Below, piece after piece: positions 1 through 9,500 of a stretch of DNA of 64,000 nucleotides (its first letter is position 1; the number at the start of each line of letters is the position of its first letter). The position numbers were made by a program, and so were the translations under genes. The stretch comes from Apus apus (lineage: Eukaryota > Chordata > Aves > Apodiformes > Apodidae): the NCBI RefSeq assembly GCF_020740795.1, contig NC_067286.1, positions 15,566,350-15,630,349 of the forward strand, in the 5' to 3' direction. Under the pieces are notes generated by a model. It saw nothing but the letters and a program-made list of their open reading frames with translations. It had not been told where the DNA came from and did not search any database.

Positions 1-289
1 GGCAGGGCTCAAGCCCCACTGCACCAGGTGGAAATGGTGCCACAGCAGACCCAGTGTGGCATAAACGCCTGGGCCCAGGACCAGGGACCTGGTTTTGGGC
101 CCATTATATATCCCAAAGTGAACAGGAGATGCAGCAGGGTGTGCTCAGAGGGGAAAGATGGGGGTGCATCAGGCCACCCTCCCTGTGGGGACTATCCCTG
201 CTGGCAAAGGAAACGCGGGGGTCGAGGGGGAAATGGGGGTCCTCTCACAGGATGGCTGCTGTCCCCCGCCCACGACGACAGCTCAGAAG
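1..289. other. Unassigned sequence left of the PHLDA2 CpG island
   Basis: Moderately GC-rich sequence with no coding exon I can recognise. In mammals NAP1L4 is the next gene on this side of PHLDA2, but no NAP1L4-like protein segment is visible here. Confidence 0.5.
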
Positions 290-540
290 GGGGCTCTCGG
301 GTAGGCACCCAGCTCCCCACACCCACCGCGCCCGTCGAGGCGGGGCAGCAGCCAGCACCCTCCCTTTGCTCCCGGGGCTCCCCTCTCCGAGCCCCGCGCC
401 CCGCAGCCCAGCGCCGTCGGGCGGCAGCGAGCAGGGAGCGCGGCTGGGGGTGGGGGCGGGCGGGAGGCGGGGCGGAGAGGGGGCGGCGGGCCGGGCTCCC
501 CGGGGGAGGCACCGGAAGGCGCCCGGCGCTGATTCATTGC

Positions 541-548
541 AATAAATT
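541..548 (+). promoter_or_regulatory. PHLDA2: TATA-like element upstream of PHLDA2
   Basis: AATAAATT is the only AT-rich patch between the GC boxes and the ATG at 635. If it serves as a TATA variant, transcription would start near 570-575, giving a 5' UTR of about 60-65 nt. The assignment is inferred from position only; a CpG-island promoter may not need it. Confidence 0.4.
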
Positions 549-634
549 GTTCCCGACGCGGCTGGGCTCGGTCATCGCCGCCCAAGCCGGAGCCGGAGCA
601 GGAGCTGCAGCGGAGCCGCCGCCGAGGAGGGAGG

Positions 635-1033
635 ATGAAGATGCAAGCCGAGGTGATCCGCGAGGGCGAGTTGGAGAAGCGGAGCGACAGCCTTTTCCAG
701 CTGTGGAAGAAGAAGCTGGTGGTGCTGACCAAGGACAGCCTCAGTCTTTTCCCCGACGGGCACAAGCGGGCCAAGGGCAAGGAGCTGGGCTTCGGCTCCA
801 TCCTCAAGGTGGACTGCGTGGAGCGGACGGGCAAGTACATCTACTTCACCATCGTCACCAAGGACCGCAAGGAGATTGACTTTCGGTGCCCGGACCAGAG
901 CTGCTGGAACGCTTCCATCACCATGGCCCTCATCGACTTCCAGAACAAGCGGGCCATCCAGGACTTCAAGAGTCGCCAGGAGATGGAGCAGGCGGCGGGC
1001 GCCCAGGAGCGGCGGCTGGCCCGGGCGCCCTGA
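635..1033 (+). CDS. PHLDA2: Pleckstrin homology-like domain family A member 2 (PHLDA2, also IPL/TSSC3)
   Basis: A 132-residue protein encoded in a single exon. Nearly the whole protein is one PH domain (about residues 6-105). It opens with [18 protein letters not shown] and carries the family signatures [22 protein letters not shown] and SCWNASI. A final helix ([18 protein letters not shown]) closes it. These match PHLDA2 better than PHLDA3, which has CVESTGRHIYFTLVT, or PHLDA1, which is larger. The family binds phosphoinositides at membranes and opposes Akt signalling; mammalian PHLDA2 restrains placental growth and is imprinted. The tail after the PH domain is about 27 residues, ending RLARAP, and lacks the long Ala/Pro-rich extension of mammalian PHLDA2 (about 152 residues). 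The start has A at -3; a second in-frame ATG two codons on (641) is also in good context. The gene converges on SLC22A18, as in mammals. Confidence 0.97.
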   Translation: MKMQAEVIREGELEKRSDSLFQLWKKKLVVLTKDSLSLFPDGHKRAKGKELGFGSILKVDCVERTGKYIYFTIVTKDRKEIDFRCPDQSCWNASITMALIDFQNKRAIQDFKSRQEMEQAAGAQERRLARAP

Positions 1034-1068
1034 GCCGCCGCCGCCCGCCCCGGCCGGCCCGGCCCCAG

Positions 1069-1612
1069 GTGAGCCCCGACACAGCCCCCGGCGCGCCTGC
1101 CTGCGCTTGTCATTGGATTTAAAAATTGCTATTAATTCTCCCCTCGCCTCACCCCTCCACCTGCTTTGGGAAATCAGACCGGGACGGGCAGCGTGGCTCC
1201 TCTCGCACTGCTCACCCCCTGCTTTTTCCCGGAGGGACCCCCGGCCCCTACCCCCTCCCCGGCTCGCTGCCGGCCTCCGGGGGTGCCCGGCCGCGCCCCG
1301 AAACCGGGGCACGCTGCCCGGCCGCTTCAGTGCAAAAGTTTCGGGACTTGCTCCCACTTCCCAAATGCGGCCCTGGGAATTTCTGATGGGAGCAGGACTT
1401 AGGCGGGGCTCTGAGAATTGCAGCTATCGGGTGAGGAGATAAGAAATGGCACTTGGCAGTGGTTTCCTTGTAGAATTTGTTAAAAATATGATAGCCGTGA
1501 AAATAAATACTGAACACTTAGTCTCTCTTGAAAGCTCCCCCCCCCCTTTTTTTTTTTTCTTTTCTGCCCTGCCATCCTGTTTAACTAACCTGCTTCCTCT
1601 TGCTTCCTTTAG
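1069..1612 (+). other. PHLDA2: PHLDA2 intron in the 3' UTR
   Basis: The donor CAG|GTGAGC lies 35 nt after the stop codon. The acceptor TTGCTTCCTTTAG ends at 1612 and is preceded by a consensus-like branch site TAACTAAC at about 1582-1589. Mammalian PHLDA2 also has an intron after the coding region, so the structure is conserved. The first part of the intron is still CpG-rich; a C/T tract (about 1539-1562) lies in the second half. Confidence 0.8.
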
Positions 1613-2030
1613 AGCATACCACTGGATGATAAACCAGATCAAGTGTCTTGGACTGAAATGGGACAGGGTACCAATGAAGGAAAGCGAAGAAGAGAGCTGG
1701 AAGCAGCTTGGTTTTCTCCAAGCCCATTGAGGCTGCTGGGCAAAGAGCCCTGAGCTTTGCCTGAGATGCATTTAAAGAAAAACCAAAGACTTTCATAAAG
1801 GACTTCTAGCAAAGTGTCCACGTGTTTTGAGTGGGACAGCTTTGCGAACGACTATCTTCTATTTATGAGACTCAAGGAAGATTCAACACTGACTGGTGGT
1901 GTTAAACAATTTAAATTATTTGTAGTATCTATATTTGTATTTATTTTGATGAATGTCTTTCAGCAGTTACTGGTCTTAATATTGCTTTTGCATTAATATG
2001 TCCATTCCAAATAAATTACTTGAAATGTTC
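1613..2030 (+). other. PHLDA2: PHLDA2 exon 2 (3' UTR only)
   Basis: Non-coding terminal exon from the acceptor at 1612 to an estimated cleavage site near 2030, about 15-20 nt after the AATAAA at 2010. It becomes AT-rich towards its end, as usual for a 3' UTR. The exact end is inferred. Confidence 0.7.
2010..2015 (+). terminator. PHLDA2: PHLDA2 polyadenylation signal AATAAA
   Basis: Canonical hexamer followed within 20-40 nt by a T-rich stretch. It is the first AATAAA after exon 2 begins on the + strand. Confidence 0.7.
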
Positions 2031-3528
2031 ACTTTTTATTACTATACTCTAGGCTGCAGTAACTTTTGTTGGCAAGTCTGTGGAGCGGGCAGTGGTGTAG
2101 TAGCTTATACAGAGTGGGTGAGCTCTGCTTTTGGTGCCCTCGACAAGGCTGTGGGAGGTAGAGAAAGCCCAGATAACCCACTTGTGTTTGACCTTGTCTG
2201 CTGACCAGGGAGGGAAAGTGTGCTGAGGTCTAATTCTGGTTAGCGGTGGAAATAGAAGCGCCTGCCACAACTTGAGTAAGTGCTGCTTTTGAAGTGCTTT
2301 CCCATATAATCAAGTAATGGTGGGTGCAGAAGACACAAGAGCTCCCTGTGACAGTACAGTGCTGCTGTCTGCTAATGCCTGCATCCTCCCTTGGTCCCGA
2401 TAGCCTAGTGCTGTGCTAAGGCAGAAAACTGGATTCTTGATTTTTGGAGTAACACGGAGCCGATGCTCATGGGATTGCTCAGCTTTGCAAAAAAGCAAGC
2501 TGAACTCTTCACTCTCTTCTTTCCTCCACCTCTGCAGTCTCTATATTGAGTTAAATTTCTACAGAATAACTGGGAAGTACAGAGACCATCCTTTTTCTGA
2601 TAGCACCTGGACCAAGAAGCTTGGAGACAAAAGCAGCTAATTTTTTTGTGATAAAACTACTAAAGTTTTATCTTGTGAGGCTCAATTATTGCTAACTAAC
2701 CTGGGCTTTCTCCAGAGCGATGCTGCAGTGTATGAGTTGGCAGTCAGGACTACAAGCTTAGGAGGCAAAGTGCTCACTATTAACGCTCCAAATTTGGTGA
2801 TTTCAATCAGGTAATTCCCCCTTCCAATATCAGTGAAATTCTCACAGGAGACTTTGTACTAGAGGAAGTTGCAAAGCATGTAATTACAAGCAGCCTGTAG
2901 TAAGAGCAGGAGAGAGTAGAGGGGAAAGCCCTGGCAGGAGGGTTGTCCCCGTTTCTGGAAGCAGCAGGGAGACTGTGGCACTGCAGTGTGCTACTCGGGG
3001 GATTTGCACCCTCCTTGTGGGCTGCTGGCAGCTGTGCTGCTGCCCACTGGGCTTGTGCAGAGACAAGGCTGCACATGACTGAGCTGTGGATGTACCAAAT
3101 GTTTGGTCCCAGCATCCAAATGCCTTGAGCACAGGAATGCCAGTGGTGCGTTTAATGCAGCAAAATGACGCTCAAAAGCAGATGGGGTTTGCCCCTATTT
3201 GCCCTGGTACCATTGCAGGGGGGTGACATTAAAGGCCAGAGAAAACTCACTGGCTCCTAATCTCCTTAGTTTCAGTGAATCTGACCAGGAATGCTGACTG
3301 ACAACAGCTGAGGATCTGGAGCTAGTGCCTGTAATGACAACCACTGCTGTGGAGGGGAACACAATAGCTCCCAGGGTCCTGCAGTTGCCAGCTGCTCCAG
3401 CACAGTTCCAAGGCCTTTGCAAACTGATCTGTCCCTTACTCTAGATGCAAATGTTGATGAAAGGCAAGGTATTGTTAAAATGGTTTTACTCCAGGTTTAT
3501 AGAATAAAAAATAAAACTCCAGAACACC
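2031..3528. other. Intergenic region between convergent PHLDA2 and SLC22A18
   Basis: About 1.5 kb with no repeat or coding segment I recognise. It carries two + strand AATAAA hexamers near its right end (3503-3508 and 3510-3515) that could serve as distal PHLDA2 polyadenylation signals. Confidence 0.6.
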
Positions 3529-3534
3529 TTTATT
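3529..3534 (-). terminator. SLC22A18: SLC22A18 polyadenylation signal (AATAAA on - strand)
   Basis: TTTATT on the + strand reads AATAAA on the - strand, about 41 nt after the stop codon at 3575-3577. If used, the 3' UTR is only about 60-70 nt. Confidence 0.6.
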
Positions 3535-6500
3535 TCTATGGAAACCGTAAGGGGGTTGCTTCCTGGCAATTGAATTACTGGCTTCTCAGCTCTTTCAAGG
3601 GGATTTTACTCTTTAAGAGGTAAACAAACAAACCTATGTTGACAATTAACTGTAAATAGCCAAAGGAAGAGACTCCGAATTGTTTGTATAAAACACCGCC
3701 GATGGTTGGGCCCACTGTCCGGGTCAAGGGCTGCACCGAGGCACAGATCCCAAGCATGGTACCTAGGAGAGATGGCAGAGACACACAGACAGACGTCAGG
3801 GGGAGGGCAAGTCTTGGGATGGAAAAGCAGAGAGGAGTGTGTGGGATCCCCTTCGTTCCCGATAGTGTTTCCCTGCGGGAATAGCAAATAACATTGAATA
3901 ATCTCTTGCATTAATTTATAGAGGTCCAATTAGGAATTGTTAAGGCCAAGGACTCCCAAAGGCATGAGGAGCAGTTTCTACCACGAGCCAGCTCAGCTTT
4001 TTACTGAGCAGTCTGGATGACGACCGCTGCTGAAAACGCAAACCAGTGCTCACTGCTGCCTTCACCAGGGCCCAAGGATGTCTTTGGACCCAGAAGATGC
4101 TTCTGAACATTACATGCAGCAGAACTGGTGACTACTGCATGGGTTAAGGGATGGTGAGGTAATTTCTAGTGTCATATTTGAGACTTCCAAGCAAATCACA
4201 CAGACTCTTCCACTATCATAATTACTCAAGAGGACCCTGTCCCATCCAAGTTGCTATTGCCATTTATTCTCTAGTGTAGGACAGAGGAACAGCTCTCCAG
4301 GGCTTATCAGGAGTGAGAAACTTAGGTCTAACTAGATCTTTAAGAATAAATAAATAAAACCACAGATAAAGGTTGAACCCCCTTGAGATACATCACCACC
4401 CCCTTGCAAAAAAGAATGGGTATTTCAATTTGGATGGAAATGTGAGCCCTTCACCCGGCTGGGCTGGTTCCCCCTCCAGCAGCTCTCCCATTTGCATTGT
4501 TAACAGGAACCCAGCAGATGGGAAAGCACCTCCAGTTTGGCAACGGTAGGATTTTTCCATGTGCAGACAGATGGCCAGGACTTCCCACAGGACGCAGAGA
4601 TGGCCCTCATGCACCCAGCATACTCTTTGCCCTGCAGTCTCCGTGCATCATGGCTATCACTCAAGGGGAGCAGAAAATACCTGGCAGACCAGAAAACCAT
4701 TAGCCCCTAACAACTGGGAAAAAGGGCAGGCTGGCAGCATATGCGGCCCGCTCTGAAATGATGTTTGCAATTATTTTTTCTTTTAATATCAGTGCCATTA
4801 TTTGGGCTGTTGGCATGAATTTCCCACCAAGAGATGCTGAGGCACTGTAGATGCAGAAGGCCAGCAGTGTCTGGGAAGGAGGAGGACACCATCCCATGTG
4901 TAAGAACATGTGGAGCCAAGTGCGATATTTAACATGGGCAGCCATGGGGAAATGATCCTTTGCTCTGAGGGAGAAGAGCCAGCCAGGGTCCACGTGAGGC
5001 TGGCCAGAGCCTGCTGGGTTTTTATCAGCATGCTTAAAATACTTGTGCAATGAGCCCCAGCCGAGGGCGTAGCCATGCAGAGAGGGAAATCTCCCAGGAA
5101 GTGCTGCTGAGTGCTCCTCCCGCGCATGGGAACACAAAGGCGATGGGTGGGACCTCGCTTTGACGCTTTGCCAATGGGAACCATCCCACAACCACCAAAC
5201 TTTCTGGGCAGGTTTTGCAATTATTTTTTCCCTTCAAGGTATTTGAATTAGACTAATTACTATGTACAATTGCTAAACTGGCTGCTCTTATGATTGAGGA
5301 GGTTCTTTTCCTTTCCTTTCCTTTCCTTTCCTTTCCTTTCCTTTCCTTTCCTTTCCTTTCCTTTCCTTTCCTTTCCTTTCCTTTCCTTTCCTTTCCTTTC
5401 CTTTCCTTTCCTTTCCTTTCCTTTCCTTTCCTTTCCTTTCCTTTCCTTTCCTTTCCTTTCCTTTCCTTTCCTTTCCTTTCCTTTCCTTTCCTTTCCTTTC
5501 CTTTCCTTTCCTTTCCTTTCCTTTCCTTTCCTTTCCTTTCCTTTCCTTTCCTTTCCTTTTTTTTTTTTTTTTCCTGGAGCAGAAATCCATCCTCTTAAAA
5601 GGCCAAGGTCTCCCTCTGCACTTCTCCAACTTGTTGCTGAGGAAGATAATTTCTATTAATGGGCTTAAATTAGACCTCTTGTGTCAGACACCCTTGAACT
5701 TTGGGACACTGTAAATCTTGGCTCTGCAGCATAGCATTAGCTCTGTTTCAAACCTCTGCATGTGGTGGATCTCATATAAGGCAAGACCTTGAACTGGGAC
5801 AAGTCACCATATCAGCAGAAAAATTCCAGCATCACTTTGTGCAGCTCTGCCAATGCACATGTCCACCTTTTCCATCAAGGCTGTCTCACTTTCTGAACCT
5901 TCCCTGCCCTTCTTACCTCCCTCCCTAGCATTTTTTCCCCTTCTTCCCATATGTGGCATGATCCATCCTGACTGTGCGCCCATCCTCCCCTCCTGCCCCA
6001 GCCCTGCTCTCCTCCCACATGTTTCTGGGTTGGGTGCTGACAGCTTCCCAAGCCGGGTGGCTCCATCCCTCCTCCAACCCTCCACTGTGCCAGGGCACCC
6101 CGGCTCACCCTCCTTTCCAGCTCACATCCTGTTGCTGCACTCAGATGATGGTGCTGGCCCAGATCAGCCTTGTGCCCACGGGGCAATCACAGGGCCTAAT
6201 TTAACAATTAGATCATCGCTGCCAGCGGACGCTTTCAAACCAGCGAAGCCCGAGCAAAGCTCGGGATTTCAGTGTGCCCAGCCCTGCCTGGCTGCAAGAT
6301 CTCCTCCCAGGGTTCATGTCTGATGTGCAAATAAAATCACAGAATGTGGGCCCGTTACGCAGGAAGGCTCTGCTGGGCTTCCTCCCTCTCTCCTTCCCTC
6401 CCCCAAGGGTGGTAAAGCCCTGTATAGAAACAGGACCTCCATTCTCAGGGTGAGACTAGGGTTGACAAGGAGTGCTTGTGCAGATGCAAGTCCCTCTCAG

Positions 6501-9500
6501 CTCAGGACCAGCTCATGCACCCAGCTGACCAGCACATGCATGTGGGGCAGACTTTTCCCTTCCTGCCTTTGAAGATGAGAAAAAAAAAAATCAATGGAAA
6601 CCGAATGAAATAATTTCCACTCTGTTCCCTTCAGTGCACAGACCCAGCCATAAGCAAAGAGCAAGTGGGAAACTCATTAGCCTCGGCAAGAAATGACCTT
6701 GGATTGGTCCTGAAAGCAGGATGATGGGAGAAAGGGATGCTGCTATCCTACATCCCACTGTTTCCTTTCTAAGACACCTATTTAAAAGGCAAGGACAAGT
6801 GACTCAGTGTCTAGCAAGGGCGGACAGGTTATCCTCCTGCAACGCCCCATCTGTTCCAGCTCCACAATGAGATGGACACCTGAGCTCAGCCCAACCTCCA
6901 GTTCCTCAGAAAGCCTCTCCCAGGCCCAAAGAAAAACCTCCATGGCTCTGCCATCCCCAGCCTGGCAAAAGCAACAGGGAAAGACAGCAGCAAGGCTCTA
7001 AAGTGCTGTTTCCAAATGTAAATTCCCAATGTATGAATTCCTTGCATTAACTGAAAGTTGATGCAAGCCAGCGCTCTGGTTTTTGTGGTGACAACAGTGA
7101 GGCTTTTTCATAAAGCCAGATTTCCATGCTTTTAGACAAGTGGGGATTTCTAACACACCACCAAAATGCTCTCTTTGCAGCGCTGGTCTTGGGTGCGCAT
7201 AGGAAGGCTCAGGCCTTTAGCTGCTGTACGGGTGGAGCAGCCGTCGGGGGTGCCACCCACGGCCACAGACAGATGGCAAGCATTTTAATAGCTGCATTTC
7301 TCTGCGAGACACCCACGCCGCCACTGCCGCAGCTGCTGCGGGGAGGCAGCTCGCTGGGACGCAGCTCTGCTGTGTCAGGCATTCTTGCCTTCACCCCGGC
7401 CCCTCTCCGGGTGCGTCCAAAACAAGCACAAAACCATCACTCCGAAACACTGCAAGGAGGAAGCAGGGTTTGAAAGGCAAGGGCCAGGGAGGAGCAGTGG
7501 AGACCAGGTTTTCCCCCCTGTGCCATGATCCTCCATGCCAGCAGCATCTCTCCTCCGCATGCCCAGTTTCAAGCCAGCTGTAGCCCTGCAGTTTGTAGTA
7601 GCACTTGGCATGGCATTAGCCCAGGATGGACAGGCAGGAGAAAGCCCCAGGTAGTCCATGGCTCTCCCTATGTCCCATGACCCCTCCTGACCACCTGTGC
7701 TGGCCTGCTGGGTGCCTGTCCTACCCTGCCATGTGGAGAGCAAACGTCCTGCTGAGGCACAGGCTGACCCAACAATATACGCAAGCGGGGAGCAGGGTGA
7801 GGCAACTAAACCCATTTTCTCTCAGACTGAAGCTTGCCTCTAGGTTTTAAGTGCCAAGCAATGCTCTGGTTTTCCTCACAAAGCCCCTTTGAGAAGAGCC
7901 TGGATAAATTCCAGCTCGGCTGTATGTCCCAGAGCCGCTTGGTGCCCTTCCCCCCGGCTCTCTCCTTGTATGAATATTGCTCCAACTCATGAAACAGCAG
8001 GTTTTCTTCCCATCCAAGTGAAGGGACTGGGATCATCTCCAGTCCTCACCTCCTTGCAAACTAAGTGCTATGCCCAGGTAGAAGTATACCTTGGAAATCA
8101 CGGGCTCCCAGAATTTGTAGGAGATACGGTGTCAGGTCTACAAATAAACTACTGAAGTGACATTTAGAAAAGCTCTTCATCCAGGAACATCTCAATAAGG
8201 CTTTGTAAACTTCACTAATGGGCTCTGCAAACTATAATTCCCACTCTTGGTAAACTCTGTGCAGTGGTATCAGCTGCTAGGAAAAATGAAAGGTACAGGC
8301 TGCAACTTAGAAAGGCTCAGCTGGAGCAGAGAAACTCTTGGGTACCTGGCGAATGTGGCTTGGGGACCAAACCCTGACAGAGCTTAAGCAAAATACACCA
8401 AACCAGGTTAACCCAGCTCCATCCTGGGACAAACTCAGCAAGGCTCCCATGACAATAACATAGGCATATTTCCTTTGTTGACAGAAGGAAAAAAAACAAC
8501 AATCAGGTATCAAGATTTGTGTGTCTGCTGCTGCATTTCAGCCCCCTTGCACAGAGAAATACAGGAGCTCTTCAACTGAAACACAGCCAAATGCAGGGGG
8601 GCGATTACTTCATTGGGCAAAACATTTTTCCAAAGAGTGATCCAGATTACCCTCCTGAGATGCTCTAAGTTAAAAGGTGTGAATGACAGCCCCTTCAGCC
8701 ACCCTCACAGTGGAAAAGCTTTTTTTTTTTTTTTTTTTGCTTTTTTTTTTTTCTTGAACATATTTTGGGTACACGTGAGTTTGGGAGAGGCTTCTCTTAC
8801 TGCATCCTGCACTGTGAGTGTCAGCAGGAAGCACAGGACTGGGTGCACTGGGTTGCAGGATGCTTGCTCAATGTTGCTTAAGCTCATTCTGTATTAGCCC
8901 CACGGGTCCCTGTTCATCCATCCTGCTGACACCCACTGCATGCAACTGCCAGGACAGATTTGATGGGGAATTGGGCAGTCACCATGAATGTGCCCCTGCT
9001 CTTGACAGCAGTGCCATGAACTGGGAAACACCTGATGGAGTCAAAACCAAGGAAAAGCCAATCAGATCTTTATTGATGAGTCTTACCTGTGTCAGATGAG
9101 GGGACAGCCTTGGTGAGGATGCTGTCAGTGATGGTGGCCAGCACGCTGAAGGCAAACACCAGTGGCAGGGCAACAATGCAGTAGTGCCACACAGTCCTCA
9201 TCAGGGCCTACGGGACAGGAAAAATGGACCATGGATCATTTGAGAGCACAAGTGGTGACTAAGTGGCAAGGAACAACCTAGAAAAACATCACAAGCCAAA
9301 CCCATGGCTTAGGTAAATTATGGGATCACAATTGATACATGATGATGTGGCTTTGGCCATTGCAGGGTCTTTCATAGCCCACAATTTTTCTGCAGCAAAT
9401 TATTCCAAGTATGCTGTGCAAGCAGCAAATGATACCCCACAGTCTGGCAGCACGTTTCTCCAGCGCTGCTGCGGGTATTTTTAGTGTCTGGGAATTAGTG

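Larger units (their letters stand above)
290..1345. promoter_or_regulatory. PHLDA2: CpG island over the PHLDA2 promoter, exon 1 and start of intron
   Basis: GC content and CpG frequency rise sharply here relative to the following intergenic DNA. The stretch 444-490 is a run of GC-box-like (Sp1-type) sites such as GGGGGCGGGCGG and GGCGGGGCGG. This is typical of a vertebrate housekeeping or developmental promoter. Boundaries are by eye. Methylation state cannot be judged from sequence. Confidence 0.8.

Noticed and set aside
28..879. 283-residue + strand open frame overlapping the PHLDA2 promoter and start
   Set aside because: It runs through GC-rich promoter DNA and then PHLDA2 in another frame. 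Its composition (Gly, Arg, Pro) reflects base content and it resembles no protein.
572..1357. 261-residue - strand open frame opposite PHLDA2
   Set aside because: It is a shadow of the GC-rich coding exon and CpG island, with no domain recognised.
3763..3784. Extending the last SLC22A18 exon to the full open frame at 3784
   Set aside because: The TAG acceptor at 3763-3764 and the phase of the preceding exon show that the extra residues are intronic.
5306..5560. CRISPR-like regular repeat
   Set aside because: A 5-bp tandem microsatellite without spacers in a vertebrate genome is not a CRISPR array.
5288..5659. Open frames of FLSFP and ERKGK repeats
   Set aside because: They arise from the CTTTC pentamer array, which is open in several frames.
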